From positions 1,346,878 through 1,410,877 of the forward strand of contig NZ_JADQDP010000002.1 in NCBI RefSeq assembly GCF_015694735.1: a DNA stretch of 64,000 nucleotides. Reading direction: 5' to 3'. Position numbers and translations under genes: made by a program. The notes under the pieces are model-generated. The model had not been told where the DNA came from, did no database searches, and was given only the letters and a program-made list of their open reading frames with translations. Origin of the DNA: Hymenobacter properus (lineage in GTDB: Bacteria; Bacteroidota; Bacteroidia; Cytophagales; Hymenobacteraceae). Positions 9,585-18,655 of the stretch are shown here, piece after piece; position 1 is the first letter of the stretch, and each line of letters starts with the position of its first letter.

Positions 9585-11393
9585 TTACTTCCCCCCAAAC
9601 AGCCGCCCGAAGAAGCCGCGCTTCTTGGGCTTTTCTTTTTCCTTCACCTTCACTTTGATGAGAGGAGCGGCCTTGTCCGGGCTCTCGCCATTGGGCAGGC
9701 TAAAACGTGGGTCGGGCTGGGTAGCAGTAGGTGCCGGCGCGGGGGCAGAGGCCACCGGCTTGGTGCCGCCGGGCGCCTGGCCCTGGGCCAGTTCCGGCCC
9801 GGCCTGGCCGGTGGTGACGACGCGCATGGGCCGGCCCTCGTTGTGTAGGCGGTCGACGGCCGTGACGTAGTAGGCATAGGCCTGGCCGGGCACGGCAGTG
9901 GTGTCCACGTAGGTGGCGGGGTAGCCGGGAGCCGGGCGCGGCAACGCCAGGATGCGGCTGGGGTCGTTGGGGGTGCTGCGCTCGTTGGCGCCGAAGCGGT
10001 AGAGCACGTAGTAGGTAGCGGCGTCGCCGTCGGCGGCGGGCGGGCCGCTCTGCCAGCTCAGCGTGACCGTGGGGCCGGTGCGGCGCAGCACCAGGTTGGC
10101 CACGGGCAGGGGCGGCAGGTCGTCTTTCCAAGGCATGGCGGGCACCAGCGCGGGGTAGCGGAACAGGTCCTGCGTAAGCGTGTCGGTAGTATGCAGGGGG
10201 TTGCGCAGCACCGATTTGGCCGAGAAAAACACGCTGCCGGCCACCTCGCCCTCGTAGCTGCGGTTGAGGCGAATCTGGCGGGGCAACTCGCGCGGGTTGC
10301 GCCAGGTGGTGTCGGAGCGGGTGCTTTCCAGCATGCGGTAGGTGCCGTGGCCGATGTAGAGGTGGCGGTCAAACTTGTTTTCGGCCCACCATTTCACCAG
10401 CACGGGGTAAGGGCAGAGACGGAAGTTCGAACTCCAGTACAGCTGCGGCACGATGTAGTCAATCCAGCCCTTTTCAAGCCAGCCGCGCGTGTCGGCATAC
10501 AGGTTGGAATAGCTGGGCTGCCCGGCGCGCGTGTCGGAGCCCTGCGGGAAGTCTTTCGACTTGTTCATCCACACCCCAAACGGAGAGATGCCAAACTTCA
10601 CCCAGCGTTTGGCCACCTGAATGCTGTCGTGCAAATCCCGAATCAGAATGTTCACGTTTTGGCGGCGCCAGTCGGCCAGCTTCAGGCTGTCGGGGTTGTA
10701 GGCGCGGAAGGCGGCTTCGTCGTGCAGCACCTGGCCGGGCTCGGGGTAGGGGTAGAAGTAGTCGTCGAAGTGCACCGCGTCAATATCATAGCGCCGCACC
10801 ACGTCCAGAATGACACGGGTGATGTGGGCGCGCACCTCCGGTAGGCCAGGGTTATACAGCAGCTTGCCCGTAAAGCGCAGAAACCACTCCGGGTGCTGCC
10901 GAAACGGGTGGTTCGGCGCCAGGCGGCGCGTCACCGAGTCCATGCTGGCGCGGTAGGGGTTGAACCAGGCGTGAAATTCAATGCCACGCCGGTGCGCCTC
11001 ATTGATGAGAAAGGGCAGGGGGTCGTCATCACCGGCCGGGGCTTTGCCCTGGGTGCCGGTCAGCCACTTACTCCAGGGCTCCAGGTTCGATTTGTAGAAG
11101 GCATCCGAGGCGGGCCGGATTTGCACGAACACCGCGTTAAGACCGGCTTTCTGGCCGGCGTCGAGCAGGCGGCGGTAGTCGCGGCGGTACTGCTCGGGTG
11201 TTTCGCCCCGTTGGTTGGGCCAGTCAATATTTTCGACGGTGGCAATCCACATGGCGCGTAGCTCGCGCTTGGGCGGGGGTAGCGTTTCAGCTGGTTCAGC
11301 GGTGTTTTGGGCCAGGGTACTGAACCAGGCGCAGGCGCTGATTAATAGGAAAAAAAGGAATCGGCCAGCGGCGAGGAAACGGGGCATCAACAA
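9585..11393 (-). CDS. Secreted family-10-like glycosyl hydrolase (GHL10/DUF187) with Fn3-like domain
   Basis: A 602-residue protein. A signal peptide (about 1-29) precedes the GHL10 domain, opening with ELRAMWIATVENIDWP at 44-59 and continuing to about 360, with the family motifs VHFDDYFYP and WWAENKF. Residues about 430-530 look like an Fn3-type domain (TYYVLYRFG...AYYVTAVDR). A Pro/Ala linker follows, and the protein ends in a strongly basic tail, EKEKPKKRGFFGRLFGGK. GHL10 enzymes act on glycosidic bonds of extracellular or cell-wall polysaccharides; the exact substrate is unknown. A second Met two codons in is an equally possible start. It runs convergent to the lipoprotein at 8746. Confidence 0.88.
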   Translation of the reverse strand: MLMPRFLAAGRFLFFLLISACAWFSTLAQNTAEPAETLPPPKRELRAMWIATVENIDWPNQRGETPEQYRRDYRRLLDAGQKAGLNAVFVQIRPASDAFYKSNLEPWSKWLTGTQGKAPAGDDDPLPFLINEAHRRGIEFHAWFNPYRASMDSVTRRLAPNHPFRQHPEWFLRFTGKLLYNPGLPEVRAHITRVILDVVRRYDIDAVHFDDYFYPYPEPGQVLHDEAAFRAYNPDSLKLADWRRQNVNILIRDLHDSIQVAKRWVKFGISPFGVWMNKSKDFPQGSDTRAGQPSYSNLYADTRGWLEKGWIDYIVPQLYWSSNFRLCPYPVLVKWWAENKFDRHLYIGHGTYRMLESTRSDTTWRNPRELPRQIRLNRSYEGEVAGSVFFSAKSVLRNPLHTTDTLTQDLFRYPALVPAMPWKDDLPPLPVANLVLRRTGPTVTLSWQSGPPAADGDAATYYVLYRFGANERSTPNDPSRILALPRPAPGYPATYVDTTAVPGQAYAYYVTAVDRLHNEGRPMRVVTTGQAGPELAQGQAPGGTKPVASAPAPAPTATQPDPRFSLPNGESPDKAAPLIKVKVKEKEKPKKRGFFGRLFGGK

Positions 11394-11452
11394 AAACTTA
11401 GCAACGGCAATAGAAGCCGCAAATTACGGCATGGGGCCGCGAGGCACCGTTC

Positions 11453-11551
11453 ATTTCTGTCATCCTGAGCGCAGCGAAGGACCTTCTCACGCTTGAACGC
11501 CAATTGTTCTAACGTGAAAAGGTCCTTCGCTGCGCTCAGGATGACAGAAAT
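11453..11551. repeat. Dispersed palindromic repeat, copy 3 (best conserved)
   Basis: The arms extend to ATTTCTGTCATCCTGAGCG and its exact complement, giving nearly 40 bp of pairing around a short AT-rich centre. It ends 5 bp from the stop codon of the minus-strand gene at 11557 and may serve as its terminator. Confidence 0.9.
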
Positions 11552-11556
11552 GTATA

Positions 11557-11847
11557 CTAAGAACCAGTCAGCTCCGTATCTGTCTGTGGGTTGTCGGGCG
11601 TGTCGGGGCCGCCTTCGAGGCCATTGGTTTGGCTGGCGTCGCCGTAGTCGCCGCGGATGCCGGCGCCGTCGCCCATATTTTGCTGGGTGCTGCTGGGGAT
11701 GTTGGTGCCGGTGCGGGGCTGCTCGTTAGAGGCCGTGTCGGGCGTGGGGTTCACGGTGGCGTCCTGCTCCGACGTTTGGTCGGGGGTGGAGGAAGCGGGG
11801 GCGCGGTCGGGCTGCGGGTCGGTGGGGTTCTGCGTGGGGTCTGGCAT
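11557..11847 (-). CDS. Small acidic, disordered hypothetical protein
   Basis: A 96-residue protein starting at MPDPTQNPTDPQ; an in-frame ATG 14 codons upstream gives a Pro/Ser leader without sense. The sequence is dominated by Pro, Thr, Asp, Gln, Asn and Gly, with almost no hydrophobic residues, so it should be disordered and soluble. No family is recognised. It stands alone between two minus/plus-strand genes, and no promoter element is obvious. It could be a stress-type hydrophilic protein, but nothing in the sequence shows that. Confidence 0.5.
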   Translation of the reverse strand: MPDPTQNPTDPQPDRAPASSTPDQTSEQDATVNPTPDTASNEQPRTGTNIPSSTQQNMGDGAGIRGDYGDASQTNGLEGGPDTPDNPQTDTELTGS

Positions 11848-12007
11848 GGGAAAGGGAGATGGGGAGTAAGGAACAGGGGATAAGGGCAACTGCTTAGGCG
11901 CCCTGTATGGCTGTACGGGCCGGAAGCGCCACGGTTGGGCGTGGCAAATTGGCCGCCCGTCGCCATCTTGCCAGTGCTTTTCTTCATCAACCCGCCGTCC
12001 GCAAGCT

Positions 12008-12850
12008 GTGTCCGACTATTCTACTGATTTCTACCACCAAAAAACCGACGACGAGCTGCGGTTTTTCATTGAGCACCCCGAGTATTACCAGCCCGATTTG
12101 ATTGACTCGGCCCGGCGCGAGCTGCGCCGCCGGGGGGGGGCGTGGGCGCCGCCGCTCCCCGAGCCGATGGCCGTGAACCTCGATGCGCCCGCCCACGTGG
12201 CCCGGGCGGGCCGGGGTGTCAATTTCCTGAACCTGGCCCTGGCCGCCGTGCTCTTGTTGGGCATGGGCTACTTCTATTACTCCAAGCAGCGGGGCGGGGG
12301 CGTGAAAGCCGTGGCCGCGACCGCCAAGCCCCATGTGCCGCCGCGTCTGGTGGAAGTGCCCACCTCGGCCATCCCCACTTACGACGGTTCGTCCGTGGCC
12401 GACCAACTGGTGGCCCGCATGCCTGCTGCTGAAAAGAAAGACCCGCAGGCTTTGCGCCAGTTCCGGGAGCTGGCCCGCCGCTTCTGGACGGCCGAGATGC
12501 AAACCGAATACCTCACCGGCCTGGCCCACGCCGGCAAGGCCGGCCCCATGTTCGCGGAGCAAACCACCGTGGTGCGCCAAACCTGGTCGGAGTTCAACAA
12601 AGGCGCCGCGTACAGCTACCGCTTCGGCCCGAAAACGGCCAACGTGTACGGCCGCATGCGCGAGGCCGCCAGTAGCCAGCAGCACATCCTGGAGCAGTTT
12701 CCAGGCCTGCTAGATGGCAAAAAATTCCTTACCGATAAAGAGCTGGTATCCCGCGAAGCCGATGTGCAGGACTGGCTCAAGGACGTGCTGCCCGCCTCGC
12801 CCGTCACCGGTAAGCCCTACAAAGCCACGGTGCTGACTATCAAGTACTAG
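12008..12850 (+). CDS. Single-pass membrane protein with N-terminal cytoplasmic module
   Basis: A 280-residue protein with a GTG start (no ATG fits). Residues 12-43 (KTDDELRFF ... RRELRRRG) form a short helical module that aligns without gaps to residues 24-55 of the rhomboid encoded next. One membrane helix lies at about 72-93 (NLALAAVLLLGMGYFYY). The remaining 185 residues form a helical domain rich in basic residues and Gln. Function unknown; the shared module and adjacency suggest a link to the rhomboid protease, although a palindromic repeat separates the two genes. Confidence 0.72.
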   Translation: MSDYSTDFYHQKTDDELRFFIEHPEYYQPDLIDSARRELRRRGGAWAPPLPEPMAVNLDAPAHVARAGRGVNFLNLALAAVLLLGMGYFYYSKQRGGGVKAVAATAKPHVPPRLVEVPTSAIPTYDGSSVADQLVARMPAAEKKDPQALRQFRELARRFWTAEMQTEYLTGLAHAGKAGPMFAEQTTVVRQTWSEFNKGAAYSYRFGPKTANVYGRMREAASSQQHILEQFPGLLDGKKFLTDKELVSREADVQDWLKDVLPASPVTGKPYKATVLTIKY

Positions 12851-12870
12851 GTTTTAGGCGTTGGACGTTG

Positions 12871-12954
12871 CTGTCATCCTGAGCGCAGCGAAGGACCTTT
12901 TCACGTAGGAAACTTCTAGCGTGAGTAGGTCCTTCGCTGCGCTCAGGATGATAG
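12871..12954. repeat. Dispersed palindromic repeat, copy 4
   Basis: Arms as in copy 1, with one decayed terminal base (GATGATAG instead of GATGACAG). It occupies most of the gap between the membrane protein and the rhomboid gene. Confidence 0.85.
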
Positions 12955-13042
12955 GGTAGGGCATCACAAAATCCCAACCCCGAACACCTGGCAAAGTGGC
13001 CGGTTGTTACCATCTGGCGCGCTCCTTGCGCGTGCCGTTTCG

Positions 13043-13915
13043 ATGGAAGAAGCCACCCCCTCCGCTGCGCCCGGCTCCACGGCCGCCCTGGCCGCCCAGC
13101 TGTTCGCCCAGAAGCCCGAAGCCGAGCTCCTGTACCTGGCCCAGAACGCGGCCCGCTACCCGCCTGCCGTGGGGGCAGCTGCTGTGGCCGAGCTCAAGCG
13201 GCGCGGGCTGCTGCCCGAGGCCCCGGCGCCCGCGCCGGCCCCGCCCGCCGAAGAGTCCGAAACCTGGCCGCAACTCGTAGGCCAGCTGCTGCGGGGGCTG
13301 TTCATCCCATCGCGCCGCTTCTGGGCCACGCCGCTGCTGCTCGACCTCAACGTGCTGGTGTTTGGGCTGATGGTGCTCAGCGGCGTGTCGGCATCGCAGC
13401 CCACCGGGCACCAGCTGGTGCTTTGGGGCTCCAATATTTCCGACCTCACCCTGCACGGGCAACCGTGGCGACTGCTCACCTGCCTGTTTGTGCATGCTGG
13501 TCTATCACACCTGCTGCTAAACATGTTTTCGCTCTGGCTGCTGGGCCTGCTGGTGGAAGACCGGCTGGGACCGGTGCGCCTGCTACTGGGCTACTTGGCC
13601 TGCGGCGTGGGCGGCGGGCTGGCCAGCCTGTGGTGGCACACCGACGGCGTGAACTCAGTGGGGGCTAGCGGCGCCATTTTCGGCCTCTATGGCCTGCTGC
13701 TGGTGCTGCTCATCGGCAAGCGGCTGGTGCTGGGCAAGTCCGACCGCCGCGCCATGCTGGGGCTGGTGCTGTACCTGGTGCTCAGCAACCTGCTGTCGGG
13801 CATCACCGGCAATATCGACAACGCTGCCCACCTCGGCGGCCTGGTGACGGGCCTGCTGGTGGCGGGTCCGGTGGCCATTGCCGGGCTGGCCAAGCACGAA
13901 GAAAGCAGCCACTAG
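13043..13915 (+). CDS. Rhomboid family intramembrane serine protease
   Basis: A 290-residue protein beginning at the ATG at 13043; a TTG start 13 codons earlier is possible but less likely. Residues 24-55 carry the same 32-residue module as the preceding protein, followed by a Pro/Ala linker. The rhomboid domain (about 95-285) has six or so membrane helices, the HAGLSHLLLNM segment, the catalytic Ser209 in GASGAIFG and His263 in NAAHLGG. It cleaves membrane-spanning substrates within the inner membrane. Its stop codon overlaps that of the convergent TerB-like gene in a shared CTAG. Confidence 0.93.
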   Translation: MEEATPSAAPGSTAALAAQLFAQKPEAELLYLAQNAARYPPAVGAAAVAELKRRGLLPEAPAPAPAPPAEESETWPQLVGQLLRGLFIPSRRFWATPLLLDLNVLVFGLMVLSGVSASQPTGHQLVLWGSNISDLTLHGQPWRLLTCLFVHAGLSHLLLNMFSLWLLGLLVEDRLGPVRLLLGYLACGVGGGLASLWWHTDGVNSVGASGAIFGLYGLLLVLLIGKRLVLGKSDRRAMLGLVLYLVLSNLLSGITGNIDNAAHLGGLVTGLLVAGPVAIAGLAKHEESSH

Positions 13916-14328
13916 CTCACCGTGGGCGGCATGGGGTAGGGGTTGGGCGCGCCGCCAGCCAGTTGGCTCACCATGTCGTCGAGAATGGCCTTGCCGTAGC
14001 CAATGCGCATGGCGTATTCCTGGCACAGGCCGTACTCGCGGGCGTCGAGCTGGCCGTCCTGCAGCATCATTTGTACCAGGGTTTGCAGCTCCAGGGTGCG
14101 CTGTATGCCCTCGGCGGGCATGATGAAGCTGAGTACGCCCAGGTTGTCGGCAATGGGCATTACTTCATCGGCCGTTAGCCCCAGGCGGTTGCCAATTTGC
14201 AGGAGGAAGTCGCTTTCCTCCGAACTCAGCTGCCCATCGGCGGCAGCCACCAAAACCAGGTTCTGGAAGAAGGCCAGCTTCTTTTGCGGCGTGTTCAATA
14301 CTTCTTCGAGGGAGTGGGTCTCGGCCAT
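13912..14328 (-). CDS. TerB-like tellurite-resistance family protein
   Basis: A 138-residue protein starting at MAETHSLEEVL. A longer frame to 14460 adds an unlikely basic leader. The helical core has the TerB hallmarks: an acidic LVLVAAADGQLSSEES segment (about 24-39) and a second LQDGQLDAREYGLC segment (about 90-103), which in TerB form the metal-binding Asp/Glu cluster. TerB-fold proteins are cytoplasmic and linked to stress and membrane-associated signalling; no other ter genes are nearby, so a tellurite role is not implied. Convergent with, and overlapping by four bases, the rhomboid gene. Confidence 0.75.
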   Translation of the reverse strand: MAETHSLEEVLNTPQKKLAFFQNLVLVAAADGQLSSEESDFLLQIGNRLGLTADEVMPIADNLGVLSFIMPAEGIQRTLELQTLVQMMLQDGQLDAREYGLCQEYAMRIGYGKAILDDMVSQLAGGAPNPYPMPPTVS

Positions 14329-14554
14329 GGGATTGAGAAGGTTAGAAATGGAGTGGCCGGGCAGGAAAGTAGCCCGGTGCTTGTTCTGAACGATATCTTG
14401 CGCGGAAGGTTGGAGAGAAGCTTTGGCCATTCTGCAGCCTGTGAAGTGGCTTTTTGCCACGCTGCCAACTTGTTGCTACCATCAGCAACCCTTATTCGCA
14501 ACGCTCTGAAGCTGTTCAGTCCGTCGCTGTTCGTCCATTTATTCTCAATTTCCC

Positions 14555-15562
14555 ATGCGCGCCCTCCAACTCGATGCCATCCATCAGCCCGCAACTGTCT
14601 GCGACGTGCCCACTCCCACGCCCGGCCCGGGCGAAATCCTGGTCCGGCTCCACGCCGCCGCCCTTAATCATCGCGACGTCTGGATTCAAAAAGGCCAGTA
14701 CGCCGGCATCAAGCTGCCCTGCACCCTCGGGGCCGACGGCGCCGGCGAGGTAGCCGCACACGGCCCCAATGTGCCCGCCGATGCGCCGGCTGTGGGTGCC
14801 CGCGTGCTGCTCTACCCCGGCCTGCGTTGGGGTTCCAACCCCAAGGTGCAGGCTAAAGACTTCGTAGTCCGGGGCATGCCAGACCCCGGCACCTTTGCCG
14901 AATACACCAGCTTGCCCGCCGAGTACGTGCGGCCCCTGCCCGCCCACCTCAGCTTCGAGCAGGGGGCGGCGCTGCCGCTGGGTGGCCTCACCGCCTACCG
15001 CGCCTCCTTCACGCGCGCCCAGGTACAGCCCGGCGAGCGGGTGCTGGTGACGGGCATTGGCGGCGGGGTGGCGCTGCTGGCCGCGCAGTTTTGCGCCGCC
15101 CGCGGGGCCGAGGTGTGGGTGACGTCCAGCTCAGAAGAGAAAATTGCCCGGGCGCAGCAGCTGGGCGCGAAAGGCGGCATCAACTATAAGGTCGACAACT
15201 GGGTGAAAACCCTTATCCAGCAGGCCGGCGGGCCGTTCGACGTCATCATCGACAGCGCTGCCGGGCCGGCCTTCAACGCCCTGCTCGACGCCGCCGCGCC
15301 GGGCGGCCGCATCGTTTTCTACGGCGGCACGCTGGGCAATATCCCCGACCTGCCGCCCGCTAAGGTATTCTGGAAGCAACTCAGCGTGCTGGGTTCCACC
15401 ATGGGCTCCCTGCAGGATTTTGACAACATGCTGGCCTTGGTGACGGAAAAAAACATTGTGCCCGTCGTCGACCAGGTATTTCCGCTGGCTGAAGGAGAGG
15501 CTGCCCTGCGCCGCATGGAAGCCGGCGCTCAGTTCGGCAAAATCGTGCTGAAAATTGAATAG
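14555..15562 (+). CDS. MDR-family NAD(P)H oxidoreductase (quinone reductase-like)
   Basis: A 335-residue member of the medium-chain dehydrogenase/reductase superfamily. The N-terminal GroES-like domain (HAAALNHRDVWIQKGQY, LGADGAGEV) is followed by the nucleotide-binding Rossmann domain with VTGIGGGVALLAAQF near 162-176. The four-Cys structural zinc lobe and the catalytic zinc ligands of classical alcohol dehydrogenases are not seen, so a zinc-free quinone or enoyl reductase is more likely than an alcohol dehydrogenase. It is a single-gene unit, divergent from the TerB-like gene. Confidence 0.88.
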   Translation: MRALQLDAIHQPATVCDVPTPTPGPGEILVRLHAAALNHRDVWIQKGQYAGIKLPCTLGADGAGEVAAHGPNVPADAPAVGARVLLYPGLRWGSNPKVQAKDFVVRGMPDPGTFAEYTSLPAEYVRPLPAHLSFEQGAALPLGGLTAYRASFTRAQVQPGERVLVTGIGGGVALLAAQFCAARGAEVWVTSSSEEKIARAQQLGAKGGINYKVDNWVKTLIQQAGGPFDVIIDSAAGPAFNALLDAAAPGGRIVFYGGTLGNIPDLPPAKVFWKQLSVLGSTMGSLQDFDNMLALVTEKNIVPVVDQVFPLAEGEAALRRMEAGAQFGKIVLKIE

Positions 15563-15707
15563 GCGAGGCTGCGGTACTCGGGTAAAAACGCCTGCTTTAA
15601 CGCGCTTGTAATCAAGAGGTAAATTATGTGTCTAAGGGAATGAAAACGGGCCTTTTTCGGTTATTCTACTACGCTGATATTCCGCTAAAAGACAGCTTGT
15701 TTTTATT

Positions 15708-15983
15708 ATGAAATCTGCCGCCGAATACCTGAAAGGTCATGTGTTTGAAGCCCGCCGCCCGCGCCGCGAACTGCAGCCGGTGGTAGCCCACGCCGACGCC
15801 GTGCAAGCCATCGAGCAAGCCCTGGCCGACGCCGAAAAATACCGTTACCTACTGATGCGCGCCCTGCGCCACCACGACGCTGCGGAAACCACTGCCGCCC
15901 CTTCGCGCCTGGCCGACATCCGCCCTGCATTCCCCACTACCGAGGCGCCGGTGTTGCCCATGTATCCCGCGCTGGCAGCGTAA
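15708..15983 (+). CDS. Small hypothetical protein
   Basis: A 91-residue basic protein: MKSAAEYLKGHVFEARRP, then a helical stretch (VQAIEQALADAEKYRYLLMRAL, described here in part) and a Pro/Ala-rich tail. There is no signal peptide or membrane segment and I recognise no family. A good terminator directly follows, which supports it as a real single-gene unit. Confidence 0.55.
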   Translation: MKSAAEYLKGHVFEARRPRRELQPVVAHADAVQAIEQALADAEKYRYLLMRALRHHDAAETTAAPSRLADIRPAFPTTEAPVLPMYPALAA

Positions 15984-16004
15984 GCTGATTTCCATTACAA
16001 AACG

Positions 16005-16033
16005 AAGCCGCTCCATCTGGAGCGGCTTTTTTT
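16005..16033 (+). terminator. Intrinsic terminator after the small gene at 15708
   Basis: A perfect 10 bp stem (AAGCCGCTCC and complement) with a 4-base loop and a run of seven T's. Confidence 0.9.
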
Positions 16034-16093
16034 ATAGCTGCCGCCTTAGCCTGCGCTAAAGTGTGCTACGTCTGCTTTGGTTAGAAACGAGCA

Positions 16094-17482
16094 TTACTGC
16101 CCTGCCACCCGCCGCGCCAGTTCCTGGGCCAGGTCGGCCGCTTGCTGCCGGATTTCCGGAACGGCTGTCGATTCAAAATACGCCGGCCGCCGGCTGGGGC
16201 CCAGGGTAAACAGCGTGGTCGACACCCGGCCGTCGGCCCCGCGCAAGGCGCCGTGCGGGTCCGTCTGCATGCCCAAGCCCAGCGGGTCGGCCGCCAGGTG
16301 GCCCTTGTCGCGCAGGCTCATCACCAGTGGGTCGGTGATGCGGCCGTAGTCGAGCAGGGGGCCGGCGCAGCACACCACGTGTTGGGCTGTGTGCCAATCA
16401 TTAACCTCATTTCGGGGGCCGATGCGCACGCGCAGCAAGTCGCCGTCGGGCAGTATTTCCCGCACCGACCCTGCCCGCAGCTGCACCAGGCCATTCGCCG
16501 TGAGGTCGGCCAGGGCGGCCGCATTTTGCGGCGGGCTGCGGTGCCGGGCCACGGCCCACACGCTTGCCAAGTGCCGCAGAAAACGCCGCTGTTCCACCAG
16601 CGGCCACGCCGCCCAGATGCGGCCCAAATCGGGCCGCAGCGCATCCAGCACCGGTCGCCAGTCGATGCCCTGCGCCGCGGCGGCCCGCAAGTGCCTTTTA
16701 AAAATAGCCAGCATGCCCGCTACGGTGGTTTCGGCAGCCAATTCAGGATAAAAGTTCGGATAGGGGGCCACGACGGGGCCGTGGGCGCTGGGCCAGCGGC
16801 CGTGGCGGGCCACCACCGTCACGGGGGCGCGGTGGTCGTCGTGGTGCAGGGCCAGCAGCACGTCTACCGCCGTCAGGCCCGAGCCGATGAGCAGCACCGA
16901 GTCATCGGGCCCGATGCGACGCAGGTTGCCGGTGGCCCAGGGGTCGGCGTGGTAGCCGGGGTGGTGCAGGTAGCGGTGGTCGGGCCCGGCCGGGGGCGGG
17001 GGCGGGAAGTTGCCCAAAGCCAGCACCACGTAATCGCTGCGAAGTTGGGTGCCGTCGGCCAGCACCATGTTGCGCTGGCCCGAGGGCAGGAGCGGGGCCG
17101 TGACGGCCGTGCTGCGGTGCCACTGCAAATTCGGCGGAGCGGTGGTCAGAACGGCGGCCAGTTCCTCACGCAGGTAGCGGCCGTAGGTGGCACGGGAGGC
17201 AAACTCCGGTACTCCGGTGGCACTTTCGGGCTGGGTTTGCAGCCAGTTGGCAAAATGCGCGGGCGCGTCGGGGTAAAGGCTCAGGCCGCCAGGGCGCACG
17301 TTGAGCAAGTATTCGGGCCGCCGGGCGGTGTAAGCCAAGCCGGGGCCCGGCACGTCGCGCGGCTCGATGAGATGAATTTCGGCCCCAGCCAGGGCGGGCT
17401 GCTTTCGCAGTTGCAGCACCAGCGCTGTGCCCGCGAAGCCGCCGCCTACAACGGTGATGACGGGAGAGGCGGGCTGGGTCAC
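16094..17482 (-). CDS. FAD/NAD(P)-binding oxidoreductase (NAD_binding_9 type)
   Basis: A 462-residue protein read from the GTG at 17482. The dinucleotide-binding motif VVGGGFAGTALVLQL starts about eight residues in, and a second such motif, VLLIGSGLTAVDVLLAL, lies near 180-196. ALGNFPPPPPAG follows the FAD site. This matches flavoproteins of the FAD-NAD(P)-binding family, some of which are N-hydroxylating; the substrate is unknown. A longer frame to an ATG at 17539 exists, but its first codons lie inside palindromic repeat copy 5, so I reject it. Confidence 0.8.
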   Translation of the reverse strand: MTQPASPVITVVGGGFAGTALVLQLRKQPALAGAEIHLIEPRDVPGPGLAYTARRPEYLLNVRPGGLSLYPDAPAHFANWLQTQPESATGVPEFASRATYGRYLREELAAVLTTAPPNLQWHRSTAVTAPLLPSGQRNMVLADGTQLRSDYVVLALGNFPPPPPAGPDHRYLHHPGYHADPWATGNLRRIGPDDSVLLIGSGLTAVDVLLALHHDDHRAPVTVVARHGRWPSAHGPVVAPYPNFYPELAAETTVAGMLAIFKRHLRAAAAQGIDWRPVLDALRPDLGRIWAAWPLVEQRRFLRHLASVWAVARHRSPPQNAAALADLTANGLVQLRAGSVREILPDGDLLRVRIGPRNEVNDWHTAQHVVCCAGPLLDYGRITDPLVMSLRDKGHLAADPLGLGMQTDPHGALRGADGRVSTTLFTLGPSRRPAYFESTAVPEIRQQAADLAQELARRVAGQ

Positions 17483-17513
17483 AGGCACGGGCGGGAAAGC
17501 GAATAGTAAAAGA

Positions 17514-17611
17514 AGAACGTCATGCTGAGCGGAGCCCAAGCATCTCTACCGCAATAGTAAATGAATACTTGCGCAGTAGAGATGCTTCGGCTGCGCTCAG
17601 CATGACGTTCT
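17514..17611. repeat. Dispersed palindromic repeat, copy 5 (variant arms)
   Basis: The arms read AGAACGTCATGCTGAGCGG and complement, then GCATCTCTAC, a sub-family different from copies 1-4 but with the same layout. It lies between two minus-strand genes, 21 bp from the hldD stop codon. Confidence 0.85.
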
Positions 17612-17632
17612 GCATAGCTTGGCATCAATATG

Positions 17633-18601
17633 TTACAGGTAACGGCCCGGCAGCAGGTAATTCTGTACGTAGTCTTGAATGCCATCTTCCAGTCGGGTAA
17701 ACGGCTGAGCGTAGCCAATGCTTTTAAGCTTGCTCATGTCGGCCTCGGTGAAGTATTGGTACTTGTCCCGAATGTCCTCGGGCGTGTCCTTAAACTGAAT
17801 ATCAGCCGTGCGGCCCAGCGCCTGGAATGTGTTCAGGGCCAAATCCAGGAAGGTGCGGGCCTGGCCGCTGCCCAGGTTGTAGATGCCGGAGTGCGTGCGG
17901 TGATTCAGCAGGAAAAGGCACACTTCCACCACATCCTTCACGTACACAAAGTCGCGCATCTGGCCGCCGTCGGTGTAGTCGGGGTTGTGCGACCGGAACA
18001 GCATCATCGAGCCGGTTTGCTGAATCTGGTGGAAGGCGTGGAATATCACCGAGGCCATGCGGCCCTTGTGGTACTCGTTGGGGCCATACACGTTAAAAAA
18101 TTTCAGCCCGGCCCAGAAATAGGGCTTCTCTTCCTGCTGCAAGGCCCAGTTGTCGAAGTCGTTTTTCGAGTCGCCGTAGGGGTTCAGCGGGCGGTAGAGC
18201 GGGAACAGGGCCTCGTCGGTATCGGTGTAGCCCAGGGTGCCGTCGCCGTAGGTTGCGGCCGAGGAGGCGTACACCAATGGCAGGTTGTACTGCACGCAGG
18301 CCCGCCACATCTGCTTGGAATAGTTGAGGTTGAGCAGGTCGAACACGGCCGGGTCCATCTCTGTGGTGTCGGTGCGGGCGCCAAGGTGGAAGATGAACTC
18401 CACCTGCTCGTGGTTGGCATCAAGCCACTCGAAGAATGTTTCGCGGTCGACGTACTCGCGCAGCTTCTTGCCTTCGATGTTGGGCAGCTTCTTCGCGATG
18501 GAAAAATTGTCCACCACCACGATGTCGTTGAAATTGGCGGCGTTGAGGCGGGAAACAAGGCAGCTGGCAATGAAGCCGGCCGCGCCGGTGACTACTATCA
18601 T
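17633..18601 (-). CDS. hldD: ADP-L-glycero-D-manno-heptose 6-epimerase
   Basis: A 322-residue SDR enzyme starting at MIVVTGAAGFIAS. The NADP-binding loop is residues 6-12, the HLGARTDTTEMD segment (72-83) is characteristic of HldD/RfaD, and the catalytic pair is Tyr142 and Lys146 (PYGDSK) with Ser113/Ser114. It makes the heptose donor for the lipopolysaccharide or lipooligosaccharide inner core. A longer frame to 18652 would run through a divergent promoter. It is one of two lipid A/core genes in the window, the other being lpxB at 21201. Confidence 0.93.
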   Translation of the reverse strand: MIVVTGAAGFIASCLVSRLNAANFNDIVVVDNFSIAKKLPNIEGKKLREYVDRETFFEWLDANHEQVEFIFHLGARTDTTEMDPAVFDLLNLNYSKQMWRACVQYNLPLVYASSAATYGDGTLGYTDTDEALFPLYRPLNPYGDSKNDFDNWALQQEEKPYFWAGLKFFNVYGPNEYHKGRMASVIFHAFHQIQQTGSMMLFRSHNPDYTDGGQMRDFVYVKDVVEVCLFLLNHRTHSGIYNLGSGQARTFLDLALNTFQALGRTADIQFKDTPEDIRDKYQYFTEADMSKLKSIGYAQPFTRLEDGIQDYVQNYLLPGRYL

Positions 18602-18623
18602 GGGGGCGGGGGTTGGAACGGGG

Positions 18624-18631
18624 CAAAGGTA
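18624..18631 (-). promoter_or_regulatory. -7 element for hldD
   Basis: TACCTTTG on the minus strand matches the Bacteroidota -7 consensus TAnnTTTG and lies 22 bp before the hldD start. No clear -33 TTG. Confidence 0.55.
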
Positions 18632-18655
18632 AACCGTCGCGCCGGGTAGCACGCC

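Noticed and set aside
17483..17539. Longer N-terminus for the FAD protein (ATG at 17539)
   Set aside because: The added codons come largely from palindromic repeat copy 5. The GTG at 17482 puts the FAD-binding motif near the N-terminus as expected.
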